Source of the DNA: G963701675 sp963701675
GTDB taxonomy: Bacteria > Planctomycetota > Planctomycetia > Gemmatales > Gemmataceae
Length of the DNA: 64,000 nt
NCBI GenBank assembly: GCA_963701675.1
Contig: OY969623.1
Span: forward strand, 2,170,001 to 2,234,000
Direction: 5' to 3'
Shown here one piece after another: positions 56,525 through 64,000 of this stretch. Position numbers and translations under genes: made by a program. Each line of letters starts with the position of its first letter. Position 1 is the stretch's first letter. A model generated the notes under the pieces. It was not told the DNA's origin. It was given only the letters and a program-made list of their open reading frames with translations, and searched no databases.

Positions 56525-56949
56525 ATGGCGCAGCCAAAAGCACACCGGGCGGGCAAGGTGCGAGCCCTTGCGGATCTCAACCTGACAGCCGGGGAATGGC
56601 GAGCTCCTCGCACACCAGGGGTTCGTAGCAGGCCAGAGCTATAAGGGTCGAGCGACCCATTACAAACTTCGCTTTCGGCTTGAAAGCCGCCAGAGGGTCT
56701 ATTATCTCGGACGAGACCCCAGCGTGGCTGAGACAATCGCGAAAGAACTGCGCCAGCTACAGCGGCATCGACGAGTCCGTCAAGCTCTATATCGCCCGAT
56801 AACGATGGCGAGACGGGTGCTCCGGGTAGTCAAGAAACGTTTGGCGCAGCTCGCCGATGCAGCGGGTTTGTATTTTCACGGCGAGCAACTTCGGCGACGA
56901 AAATGTACAGTTGCCCTGAAACCGGCCGCCCTACATTCGGAGGAGAACC
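56525..56949 (+). pseudogene. Recombinase-companion protein, apparently frameshifted
   Basis: ATG 56525 opens MAQPKAHRAGKVRALADLNLTAGEW, and the frame changes at about 56597-56602 to ELLAHQGFVAGQSYKGRATHYKLRFRLE, QRVYYLGRDPSVAE, RVLRVVKKRLAQLADAAGLYFHGEQLRR. The GQSYKG..HYKLRF pattern is common in small proteins beside planctomycete serine recombinases (from memory). One missing base explains the split. The second frame has no stop and by chance runs on into the gene at 57435. Confidence 0.6.
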
Positions 56950-57300
56950 ATGACCGAAGTGACGGATGCTCCCGACAACAATCCGGACCGTACATCGCTG
57001 CACATCAACGAACTGCAACAAAAGCGCCTCGAGGACTACCAACGCCAGGTGCTGAGAGATCCCGATGCCAGGGTCGCCAGTCTCAATGCGCTCAACGGGC
57101 AGTTAATGCGCATCGCACATCGCCTTGTCAGCGCGACGGAGGAGGCATTCTCCAAGATGGTGGCGCCGTCAGAGGAACTCTCCATGATCTTGCCTGCCGT
57201 CGCTGCCTGCGGACAACTCTCCCGCCAGATTTATCGTTTGGCCGAGCTCGACCGTCGGCTTCAAGGATCACCAGTATCGGGCGAAAAAAATCAAAGGTGA
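56950..57300 (+). CDS. Small helical hypothetical protein
   Basis: 116 residues with a strong GGAGGAGA site. Nearly all helix: LHINELQQKRLEDYQRQVLRDPDARVASLNAL..., ending in RLAELDRRLQG. Family unknown, but a tail that counts and cross-checks like small accessory proteins of mobile elements. Directly behind the companion protein and before the 57435 gene. Confidence 0.65.
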   Translation: MTEVTDAPDNNPDRTSLHINELQQKRLEDYQRQVLRDPDARVASLNALNGQLMRIAHRLVSATEEAFSKMVAPSEELSMILPAVAACGQLSRQIYRLAELDRRLQGSPVSGEKNQR

Positions 57301-57434
57301 TACCGCGCGTTACTCTGGCACTCCTAGGTCAAACCGCATCTTTTCTGTCTAACACTTATTGTTGCTGGTGCTTATGGAGCGTTCCGCGTAAAGCGATCAA
57401 GCCACTTATGCAGCCAAACAAGGAGGGAGGACCG

Positions 57435-58391
57435 ATGAGTGATCTCAAATCCTGTACCTTAGAGCCACTTCGTCCAGCGGACTATCGCTATCGTCGCGCT
57501 TGGTTGCTCTTGGAACATAGAAAACGCCCGACGCGGCTTGATGACGAAAAAACCATCACCCTAAAAGAGTTCCTTCAACGACGGCGAGATTCGACGTATC
57601 TAAACCGTCGCTTGGGAAGCTGCGCCACTGATCGTTTTCTCAGGGAGGCATTTTCGTTATTCGAAAATGCGGCCAGCCAAACACGCTGGATTTTGGAGGC
57701 ACGTCTCCTAGCAAATGAATCGGCCGAGACCGTCGCCAAGCGATTTGGCATTTCAGCGGAGGCCGTCAGCTGGTATGCGAGCGCGTTTTACGATGTGCAA
57801 GATCAATTGGATCGAACAGATTTCATCCTCAGTGAGATCATCGGCCGCGATACCGTTACTGGGAGCGCCATTGGTCGGCTATGGAAACTTGTTGCGTATA
57901 TCGGTGGTTCAGGAGCGCTTACTCGTGTCCTATGTCCGTTCGCGTTCTCCAATGACTGCGACCCCAAAGCTCTAGTGCGCACGCTTCTCGAACAGAAGGC
58001 TGGCGTCGCAGCATATGGAATGAACGCAGAGGCGAACCAAGGAGCTGAGCTAATCCGCGCATATACCAAGTTCATAGCTACCGAAGCGAAAGCTGACGCG
58101 AATACTCCGAATCTGACTGACCTGGAACGACATATTAAGGCAGCCGTCGACTCGATGCCCTTTATGGTGGGTATGGAAGCGGAAAAGCATCTATCACCAG
58201 CTATTGCTGAGTATGACCGCGGTGCGGCTGAGTTGCGCGATGACGAGTTGCTCCGTGTGGGAGCTGGTGAGATTCTGCCGACTGAGGCGGAAATCAAAAG
58301 TCTGAAACTCCCAGACACGCAGCGGCCTGGAATTGCCGGTAGTTCAGAACAACGGCGTTCTGCATTTGACAATGGTTTTCCTGGTCCGTAA
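57435..58391 (+). CDS. HTH-containing hypothetical protein of the mobile region
   Basis: 318 residues from ATG 57435, which has a strong AAGGAGGGAGG upstream. A helix-turn-helix is visible in ILEARLLANESAETVAKRFGISAEAVSWYASAF, like a sigma/transposase-type motif. The longer open frame from 56724 is a chance join with an upstream gene and is rejected. Function unknown; likely DNA-binding regulator of the element. Confidence 0.7.
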   Translation: MSDLKSCTLEPLRPADYRYRRAWLLLEHRKRPTRLDDEKTITLKEFLQRRRDSTYLNRRLGSCATDRFLREAFSLFENAASQTRWILEARLLANESAETVAKRFGISAEAVSWYASAFYDVQDQLDRTDFILSEIIGRDTVTGSAIGRLWKLVAYIGGSGALTRVLCPFAFSNDCDPKALVRTLLEQKAGVAAYGMNAEANQGAELIRAYTKFIATEAKADANTPNLTDLERHIKAAVDSMPFMVGMEAEKHLSPAIAEYDRGAAELRDDELLRVGAGEILPTEAEIKSLKLPDTQRPGIAGSSEQRRSAFDNGFPGP

Positions 58392-58435
58392 CGCCGCCTT
58401 TCCGAGCCACATACCGCCGATTTCCGCACAGCACT

Positions 58436-58579
58436 TCATTCCTCCGTCGTGGCGCGGCTGATGTCCAGGGCGACGAAGCGGAGCAGTTGGTCATCGGTCA
58501 TCTCCGTCAACAGCGTTTCGCTTTCTTGATCGAGCAAGCGATTGGCGACGGCTTTCTTGCTCTCAATCCTATCGTCCAT
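58436..58579 (-). CDS. Small acidic hypothetical protein
   Basis: 47 residues from ATG 58579 (GGGAAGAG upstream): MDDRIESKKAVANRLLDQES then LLTEMTDDQLLRFVALD. Two amphipathic helices; no family. On the opposite strand to its neighbours. May be a real small gene or chance. Confidence 0.35.
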   Translation of the reverse strand: MDDRIESKKAVANRLLDQESETLLTEMTDDQLLRFVALDISRATTEE

Positions 58580-58665
58580 TTCTCTTCCCAGCGCCACTAT
58601 CGGAGGAGATACAATGCAGAGCAGAGGCCACGTCGGCAAACTGTCGACCACATTGACTTGACACT

Positions 58666-58782
58666 ATGGCGGACATGAATTCCGAAAAGCAAAAAGCATA
58701 CGAGCGCTTGAGGGAGCTGTTGCGTGAAACTGACGTCGCTAGCTACTTATGGGCGAATTCTGGAAAGTTTACAGAATGGTAA
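58666..58782 (+). CDS. Small hypothetical protein or gene fragment
   Basis: 38 codons: MADMNSEKQKAYERLRELLR then DVASYLWANSGKFTEW. It ends just before the IS66 remnant, so it may be the start of a gene cut by that insertion, or a short protein of its own. No ribosome site of note. Confidence 0.3.
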   Translation: MADMNSEKQKAYERLRELLRETDVASYLWANSGKFTEW

Positions 58783-58869
58783 GCGTCCGTTCCTGGGACG
58801 CGGAAGTACGACTTTGAGCGTTATGGTTTGTGCGTTCCGAAGAAGGCAGAGACGGGAAGAAGTTGCGGG

Positions 58870-59466
58870 TCAGTTTGCGATCGCGGGTGGACGGGCGTGA
58901 TTCAGAGCCCAAGTGTCGGGCAACAAGTCGCTGAAGTCGGCATCTGGCTTCCTCGCCGCCGACTCAGTGAGGATGTGTTTAACATAGGCCCATGGGTTTA
59001 CGCCCTGACGCTTCGCCGATGCGGCCACGCTTAGTAACACGGCGGCACTCTTCAAACCCCCATCGCCGGCCACATGCAACCAGTTCCGGCGCCCGACCCC
59101 AAGCGGACGGATTGCCTGTTCGGCGGGTGAGTTGTCAATGGTCAGGCGACCATCCTCCACGTAACGGGTTAAGGTTGGCCACTGGTTGGCCGCATAAATG
59201 AAGGCTTCGCCGATTTTGCTCTTCGGCAACACGCGAGGAACTTCTTCAGCCAACCAATCGGCGAACGATCTCAGTACCGGACTCGCGTGCTCCTGGCGAT
59301 AGGCGGCCAAGTTGACGCCGGCGAGGTGCTCTTCCTTGGCATTGGTCTCGACAGCATACAAGGCGCGGATGCGCGCTAAAGCTTCGTGAGCCCGAGGAGC
59401 ATCATTTTCTTTCGCTTCAAAGTATTTGCGTCGCAACATCTCCGCAGCGCGATTAATGAATCGCAC
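58870..59466 (-). mobile_element. IS66 family transposase remnant (C-terminal part)
   Basis: 198 codons matching the C-terminal third of an IS66 transposase: AHEALARIRALYAVE, LPKSKIGEAFIYAANQWPTL, YVEDGRLTIDNSPAEQAIRPLGVGRRNWL and the end LLSVAASAKRQGVNPWAYVKHIL. The N-terminal zinc finger and first catalytic residues are gone; intact enzymes have about 500 residues. No terminal repeats or the accessory tnpA/tnpB genes seen. Dead copy. Confidence 0.9.
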
Positions 59467-59679
59467 CTACCCAGCGCCGCTATGATCACCGCTTTCGAGA
59501 TTTGATCCGGACGACTCGCAACATCAATCGTGCCCTCCAACGCGGCGTCCCTCGGTCCGCGGCGGTCGGATGTCATAAGTTCTACATGGACAATTGCGTG
59601 TCGCAACCATGAGATCATTCCGAGGCAATATGTCTGATTGGCACGATCGAAATCCCAACGGCCGCCGGAAGGGGAAGGC

Positions 59680-59952
59680 GTGACGGAACTGTTGAAAATG
59701 GATGTCAGATGTCCAGAGCAAACGTGTCAGCGTGAATTTGTAATCGACGCGGACGAGCAATATGTGACCGCGCTATCTGAGAACGGACAGCGGCAACAGT
59801 ATTACCAGCGTCAATGCCCGCACTGTAAAGAGTGGGTGACGTTCCAGGCGCCGACCAGACGGCAGATTTTAGCCAGGAATCGTGTCAAGCGACAACCCGC
59901 TCGCAAGAAGGTGCGGGCCAAGTCGAGCGGGCGGCGGAAGGGGCAAGCATAA
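59680..59952 (+). CDS. Small zinc-ribbon protein
   Basis: 90 residues from GTG 59680 (AGGGGAAGG upstream), or from ATG 59698. One zinc ribbon: VRCPEQTCQREFVI with partner CPHCKEWV, then a basic tail (PARKKVRAKSSGRRKGQA) that suggests nucleic-acid binding. Alone on this strand. Function unknown. Confidence 0.6.
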   Translation: MTELLKMDVRCPEQTCQREFVIDADEQYVTALSENGQRQQYYQRQCPHCKEWVTFQAPTRRQILARNRVKRQPARKKVRAKSSGRRKGQA

Positions 59953-60209
59953 CCGTGTAGGTGAGTGATGCGGGAAGCGCCTTTAGAATGGCGATGGCTC
60001 GATCAGCCGTGGTGGAAGATACTGCGGGACGTTTCCCATCTATGGTCTTCTGAGTCATAATCTGCCAAGGTGGACGCCGGCTTTTTTGACCGAGGTGTCA
60101 TACGCCGCCGAAACTCGCCCCGTTTGTTGACAGGTCGAGAGATGAGGTCCGCGACCTTCGCATCGGCTCGCAGACTCCGATGGGGTCGCCGTCGTGTTGA
60201 CAACCGAGG

Positions 60210-60308
60210 TCATTTAATCGGGAAACCGCTGCCTTGCCGCAGCACCACAATGAACCATACCGCGACGGCAACCAACCCCATGCCAATAATAGCAACGGTC
60301 CACTGCAT
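60210..60308 (-). CDS. Very small single-helix membrane protein
   Basis: 32 residues: MQWTVAIIGMGLVAVAVWFI followed by VVLRQGSGFPIK. One membrane helix and a short basic end. A ribosome-like site GGGGCAAGG lies before the ATG. It sits behind the terminator of the methyltransferase remnant. Too short for usual gene callers; function unknown. Confidence 0.45.
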   Translation of the reverse strand: MQWTVAIIGMGLVAVAVWFIVVLRQGSGFPIK

Positions 60309-60338
60309 ACCTTGCCCCTCTCACGCGTGAAATGAAAA

Positions 60339-60368
60339 GGGCCAGAACTCCGCTCAGAGTTCTAGCCC
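60339..60368 (-). terminator. Rho-independent terminator of the methyltransferase remnant
   Basis: Stem of about 11 base pairs (60339-60350 with 60357-60368, one mismatch) with a six-base loop; on the minus strand it is followed by TTTTCATTT. It overlaps the stop codon of the methyltransferase frame (60362-60364). Confidence 0.75.
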
Positions 60369-60905
60369 CGCGTGTGTCCGCCATGGCTGAATCCCCGCCC
60401 GTCCCACCTAAGTAGGTGGATTGGCCGAGGGACAGTTGCGAAAGCAACTGGGTCGCGAACGATGATGTCGCAATACAAGGCATCGATTTCCATCAGCATG
60501 GCCCGGCGCCCCGTTTGCTCCGCCGCAATCAATGTCGAGCCGGAACCGGCAAACAAATCGAGGACGTTCTCCTTGGGCCGCGAAGAGAACTGCAAGGCCC
60601 GCCGCGCCAACTCCACCGGCTTCTCGGTCAGGTGGATCATGCTTTGCGGATTGATCTTCTTGATCGACCACAAGTCAGGGATGTTCTTGGGACCGAAGAA
60701 CCGATGTCCCGCACCTTCACGCCAGCCGTAGAAGCACCATTCGTGCGCCCCCATAAAATCTTTGCGCGTGAGCACCGGATGTTGCTTGTCCCAAATCAGG
60801 GCTTGGCTGAAATAGAGGCCGTTGGCTTTCAACGCCGGCGGATAGTTGCCACAGTTGGCGTAACCACCCCAAAGATAAAACGAATGGCCGGGTAACAAGA
60901 GCTTG
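60362..60905 (-). pseudogene. Beta-class DNA methyltransferase, 5'-truncated
   Basis: About 181 codons of the C-terminal part: HSFYLWGGYANCGNYPP, SQALIWDKQHPVLTRKDFMG, the target region and motif I NVLDLFAGSGSTLIAAEQTG with EIDALYCDIIV. The upstream motif IV (DPPY) and the whole N-terminus are missing; homology stops at about 60905, where the opposite-strand gene at 60903 also begins abruptly. The open frame continues to 61036 only as antisense of that gene. Inactive. Confidence 0.85.
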
Positions 60906-61160
60906 GATGATCCGGAGTTTAGCGCGCGCGTGAAGGCAGCCCGCGCCGAATTCGTCGAACGCACAACGGGTTTGTTGACAGGAGGTGGGCCCTTATCGGT
61001 CAAGACTCTGATCGACCTGCAGCAAGATGCTGCCACGCCGGCGTCCGTGCGTCGCGGGGCAGCGCGGGACGTATTGGCAATGGGGGTCCGCTATCGCGAC
61101 CAGGATCTCGAAGCGCGCGTGGCCGAATTGGAGAATCGCATGAGGCATCGATCGGAGTGA
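60903..61160 (+). pseudogene. HTH/phage-type small protein, 5'-truncated
   Basis: 85 codons starting inside the typical motif MDDPEFSARVKAARAEFVERTTG..., which is usually preceded by an HTH (resolvase-like ...RTLRRWM). Then LSVKTLIDLQQDAATPASVRRGAARDVL and RVAELENR. The start of the family is absent, meeting the cut end of the methyltransferase head to head at 60903. Possibly still translated from the internal ATG. Confidence 0.65.
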
Positions 61161-61179
61161 TCCGGAGGCAAAGAATCCC

Positions 61180-61389
61180 ATGAGTCGAAACCTTCTCGCG
61201 CGTGTCGAACGCTTGGAACGTCGCCTCGACGCCACGGGTTCAAGTAACGTTCCGCCGTTGTTCTGCCAGGCGGTTGACCTAACGGACTACGTGGAGGAGT
61301 ATCTTGCGGCCGTTGCGAGCGGCACAGTGCGGGAAGGCGACACTTTCGAGAGTTTCGTGGCGAACCGAAAGTCGGCGGGCTTGGGCTAG
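61180..61389 (+). CDS. Small coiled-coil protein (tandem paralogue 1)
   Basis: 69 residues, starting MSRNLLARVERLERRLDA, a short coiled-coil start, then VPPLFCQAVDLTDYVEEYLAAV. Similar start and PPLF motif as the next gene, so a tandem duplication. 20 bases behind the preceding gene; GATCCGGAGG gives a ribosome site. Function unknown. Confidence 0.6.
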   Translation: MSRNLLARVERLERRLDATGSSNVPPLFCQAVDLTDYVEEYLAAVASGTVREGDTFESFVANRKSAGLG

Positions 61390-61446
61390 CTGACAGGTAG
61401 TGGGGAATCGCGAACCGGGTTGGCTGAAGAGGAGGCACAGAAGCGC

Positions 61447-61710
61447 ATGACTCGAAACCTTCGCGCACGGGTGGAACGCTTGGAACGGCAGCACGGCGCC
61501 ACGGATACGTGCAAGCTGCCACCGTTGTTTTGGCAAGCGCTGTGCGGCGCCGTTCCGTTGGACCAACTTGATCCACAGACGCGCCGGCTTGTTGAGCCGT
61601 TGTTCAGCGACGGACGCCAGGCGCCCGACGTCGTCGAAGAGAGGATCGAACAGGTGTTGCTGGATCGCTTGCCGGAAATCGACTTCAGCCGGAAGGGTTC
61701 AAAACAGTAA
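61447..61710 (+). CDS. Small coiled-coil protein (tandem paralogue 2)
   Basis: 87 residues from ATG 61447: MTRNLRARVERLERQHGA, then KLPPLFWQALCGAVPLDQ and a helical C-terminus with VVEERIEQVLLDRLPEID. AGAGGAGG lies about 12 bases upstream. Paralogue of 61180-61389. Function unknown. Confidence 0.6.
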   Translation: MTRNLRARVERLERQHGATDTCKLPPLFWQALCGAVPLDQLDPQTRRLVEPLFSDGRQAPDVVEERIEQVLLDRLPEIDFSRKGSKQ

Positions 61711-61894
61711 TGCGCCGTTGCCCATGCCGTTGGGACGACAGGCAAGCTGCGTCCGTCAACAAGCAGGCACAAATCTGAGACTTTCGTCCCAAAGGCGCTT
61801 GAGGTGTGGCGACCGGCGAGGTAACAGTGCTCGTGTGTCGGGCGCGGCGACGTCCGCCGCGCCGATGTTACCTCGATTGAAAGGATCGCACCTC

Positions 61895-62218
61895 ATGGCT
61901 ACGAAGAAGTCCAAGACCACCGGCAAGTCGAAACGCCTGCCGCCAAAGAAGGCTCAGCCCCAGCGCCGCGGACCAGCCGCTGAGACGGCGGTCAATGGAT
62001 TGGCGCCGCCGGTTAGTCCCGATTCATCCAAAGCGCATTCTCCACGTCCCAGCGCCCTCAACGCCGCGGCCACGGTGCTGGCGGAGGCCACAGAGCCGAT
62101 GACCTGCCAGGAGATGATTGCCCTTATGGCCCAGAAAGGACTCTGGAACTCGCCGGCGGGTAAGACTCCCGCCGCGACTCTCTACACGGTAGTGACAATG
62201 TTGCCGAAAGCCAGCTGA
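61895..62218 (+). CDS. Small HARE-HTH-like winged-helix protein
   Basis: 107 residues from ATG 61895. Basic, low-complexity N-terminus (ATKKSKTTGKSKRLPPKKAQ), then SALNAAATVLAEATEPMTCQ, EMIALMAQKGLWNSPAGKTPAATLY, the HARE-HTH winged-helix pattern (EMI..M..KG.W.SP.GKTPAATLY). The usual end of the domain is missing: it stops at TVVTMLPKAS. Possibly shifted near the end. DNA-binding protein in the recombinase run. Confidence 0.65.
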   Translation: MATKKSKTTGKSKRLPPKKAQPQRRGPAAETAVNGLAPPVSPDSSKAHSPRPSALNAAATVLAEATEPMTCQEMIALMAQKGLWNSPAGKTPAATLYTVVTMLPKAS

Positions 62219-62339
62219 CGTTTGATAGGTTGATTGAGCGAAACCGGTTGCGGCCCCAGTATGGATCGGGGTGGCAGTCGGGGTAACTCTCGTGGGGCGC
62301 GAGGGTTCAGTCGATTCAACCTGTTCGTGAGGTGGCACC

Positions 62340-62549
62340 ATGGATGGTTCACGCCGTGGCCGAAAGCCGCCGCCGGAGGTGCGGCGGGAGTTCGTTGGTT
62401 TTCGGTTGGAAAAACAGGTCCTGGCTCGGGTGTATGAACTGGCAGTCCCTCTCTTGCGTGAACATCCGAAGATTGCCGGTAACGCACCCGCCGCAGAATC
62501 AGATGCCACAGAACGAGTACATGCGGTTCCCCTGGCCAAAGGAGCATAA
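62340..62549 (+). CDS. Small hypothetical protein preceding the recombinase
   Basis: 69 residues from ATG 62340 (GAGGTGG upstream). Basic start GSRRGRKPPPEVRREFVGFRLEKQVLARV. The end at 62549 lies five bases from the recombinase start at 62555, so the two are likely co-translated. Ribbon-helix-helix-like folds of this size often control recombinases, but the family is not certain. Confidence 0.55.
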   Translation: MDGSRRGRKPPPEVRREFVGFRLEKQVLARVYELAVPLLREHPKIAGNAPAAESDATERVHAVPLAKGA

Positions 62550-62554
62550 TCGCC

Positions 62555-64000
62555 ATGGAAGGCAACCACACTTCGATCGTACGGGTCGCTCTATACGCGC
62601 GGGTCTCGTCGGAGCAACAAGCCCAGCAATCCACGATTGGGAGTCAACTCGAAGCGCTGAAGGATCGGATTCGCACCGACGCCCTCGCGCTCGACGATGA
62701 GTTGTGTTTCATCGACGACGGATACAGTGGCAGCACGTTGTTGCGGCCGGCGCTTGAGCGTCTCCGCGACGTCGCCTGGGCCGGCGGATTTCAGCGTCTC
62801 TACGTGCACTCGCCAGATCGGCTCGCGCGAAAATATGCCTGGCAAGTGCTGCTCGTCGAGGAGTTGCAACGTTACGGCGTGGAGTTGATATTTTTGAATC
62901 GCACGATTGGCGTGAGTCCCGAGGAAGACCTGTTGCTCCAAATGCAAGGTATGATCGCCGAGTACGAGCGCGCGAAGATAATGGAGCGCAGCCGACGCGG
63001 CAAACGGCATGCTGCTCTACGCGGTGACGTGAGCGTCCTCGGCACGGCGCCTTATGGCTACCGTTTCATTGGCAAGCACGCCGGCGGAGGTGACGCCCAT
63101 TATCAGGTAGTTTTGGAAGAAGCCCGTGTGGTGCATCAGATTTTTGAATGGGTCGCTCACGAACGTCTCTCGTTCAACGCCGTCTGTAAACGACTGAAGC
63201 TTCAAGGCACGCCGAGCCCCAAGGGATTACCCCGTTGGCACCGAGAGGTAATCGGGAAGTTGCTGCGAAATCCGGCGTACAAAGGCACGGCGATTTTCGG
63301 TAGATCGCGTGTGGGCGAACGTCGGGCACGGCTGCGACCGCCGCGTGGCAAACCCGAACAACCGCGGCATGCCACCTCGCGCTACCCCGGCAGGCCCGAG
63401 GATCAAACGCCGATTCCTGTGCCTGCCCTGGTGAGCGACGAACTGTTCATGGCCGTGGCGGACCAATTAACAGAGAAGAAGCAACGACAACAACGATGCG
63501 TCAGTGACTGCCCGGGCTACTTGCTGCAAGGGCTGATGGAATGCGGCTGTTGTGGACGAGCCTATTACGGAAAGGGCATGACCCGATTCCAACAGACACG
63601 ATCGGAAGGCAAGACTTTTTATCCGTACTACCGGTGCCCTGGCAGCGATTCCGTACGGCATGGAGGCACAAAAGCTTGTCACAACAAACCTCTTCGACTG
63701 GACCGGCTCGATGGGGCCATCTGGGCCGATATCTGCGCGGTCTTGCAAAATCCCAAGGACTTGCGAGACGAATTTGAACGTCGCCTTCAAGGCGTTCCCG
63801 AAGCGGATGCGAACCTGCAACAATGCCAAAAACAAATCGCGCAAGCGCAACGCAGCATCAGTCGGTTGATCAATGCGTATGAGACGGGGCTGCTCGAGAA
63901 GAGTGAATTCGAACCCCGCGTGCGCCGTGCAAAGGAAAGACTGAAACGGCTGACAGGACCGTCGGGCTCGGGCAAATCGGCGGCCCTGGCCCGGTTTGTC
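62555..64000 (+). CDS. Large serine recombinase (3' end outside window)
   Basis: 482 codons to the window edge. AAGGAG eight bases before ATG 62555. Resolvase domain YARVSSEQQAQQST with catalytic serine S18, FIDDGYSGSTLLRPAL, SPDRLARKYAWQ; recombinase domain GTAPYGYRFIGKH and LKLQGTPSPKGLPRWH; zinc ribbon LMECGCCGRAYYGK...YYRCPG...CHNKPL; coiled coil starting LQQCQKQIAQAQRSISRLI. A different subfamily from the recombinase at 48149-50227. Integrase or transposon recombinase. Confidence 0.94.
   Translation, partial: MEGNHTSIVRVALYARVSSEQQAQQSTIGSQLEALKDRIRTDALALDDELCFIDDGYSGSTLLRPALERLRDVAWAGGFQRLYVHSPDRLARKYAWQVLLVEELQRYGVELIFLNRTIGVSPEEDLLLQMQGMIAEYERAKIMERSRRGKRHAALRGDVSVLGTAPYGYRFIGKHAGGGDAHYQVVLEEARVVHQIFEWVAHERLSFNAVCKRLKLQGTPSPKGLPRWHREVIGKLLRNPAYKGTAIFGRSRVGERRARLRPPRGKPEQPRHATSRYPGRPEDQTPIPVPALVSDELFMAVADQLTEKKQRQQRCVSDCPGYLLQGLMECGCCGRAYYGKGMTRFQQTRSEGKTFYPYYRCPGSDSVRHGGTKACHNKPLRLDRLDGAIWADICAVLQNPKDLRDEFERRLQGVPEADANLQQCQKQIAQAQRSISRLINAYETGLLEKSEFEPRVRRAKERLKRLTGPSGSGKSAALARFV

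Noticed and set aside
56724..58391. One 555-residue protein
   Set aside because: It joins the tail of a companion protein and a separate gene with its own strong ribosome site at 57435, and its middle is an out-of-frame copy of the gene at 56950-57300.
1..64000. CRISPR array or rRNA operon
   Set aside because: No regularly spaced direct repeats with unique spacers and no rRNA-like sequence were seen in the window.

Overview
The window looks like a piece of a planctomycete chromosome, probably from the Gemmataceae/Isosphaeraceae side (inference from gene content, no marker gene present). Signs are an ECF-type sigma factor overlapping a WD40-repeat Ser/Thr kinase, a DUF1559 pseudopilin paired with a small lipoprotein, several arylsulfatases, and five secreted repeat proteins that start with the LEPR-XLL-like leader (LEALExR / LERLEDR).

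Layout. 1-2251 (-): 5' part of a trypsin-like protease with a repeat tail. 2464-6566 (+): sigma factor and kinase with a palindromic in-frame insert. 6567-12778: an accessory segment that I read as a decayed integron-type gene cassette array (four attC-like sites, same-strand genes for a DUF6265 protein, an unknown protein, an SGNH-like secreted protein, an Imm48-like protein and a RibD/DHFR-like reductase), interrupted by an IS110-family transposase. 12938-14413: secreted serine hydrolase. 14481-20104 (-): sulfate importer (sbp, cysT, cysW, cysA) with BON, lipoprotein and pseudopilin genes inside the run, preceded by a sigma-54-type promoter and a divergent sigma-54 activator. 22368-23570 (-): D-3-phosphoglycerate dehydrogenase. 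23785-40785: two arylsulfatases and a sulfatase pseudogene, a VapBC-like pair with a broken toxin, a GIY-YIG-type nuclease, two porins, a SpoIIE phosphatase, a HAD phosphatase, and LssY-C and SnoaL-like proteins. 40844-48117 (-): an AAA ATPase and three LEPR-XLL-like surface proteins, two of them tandem paralogues. 48149-64000: a mobile, decaying region with two large serine recombinases, a Ku/DNA-ligase pair, HTH and companion proteins, an IS66 remnant, a truncated DNA methyltransferase and many small genes.

How it fits together. Arylsulfatases (periplasm/outside), outer-membrane porins and a sigma-54-controlled sulfate ABC importer suggest use of sulfated substrates, with sulfate uptake regulated separately. 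The surface repeat proteins and trypsin-like protease are typical planctomycete secreted proteins. The right-hand 16 kb is an integrative-element landscape.

Caution. At least six genes are split by what look like single-base shifts, and others carry in-frame stops or internal deletions. Either the region is decaying or the sequence carries indel errors. I have joined the halves where the family makes the join clear and say so in each entry.
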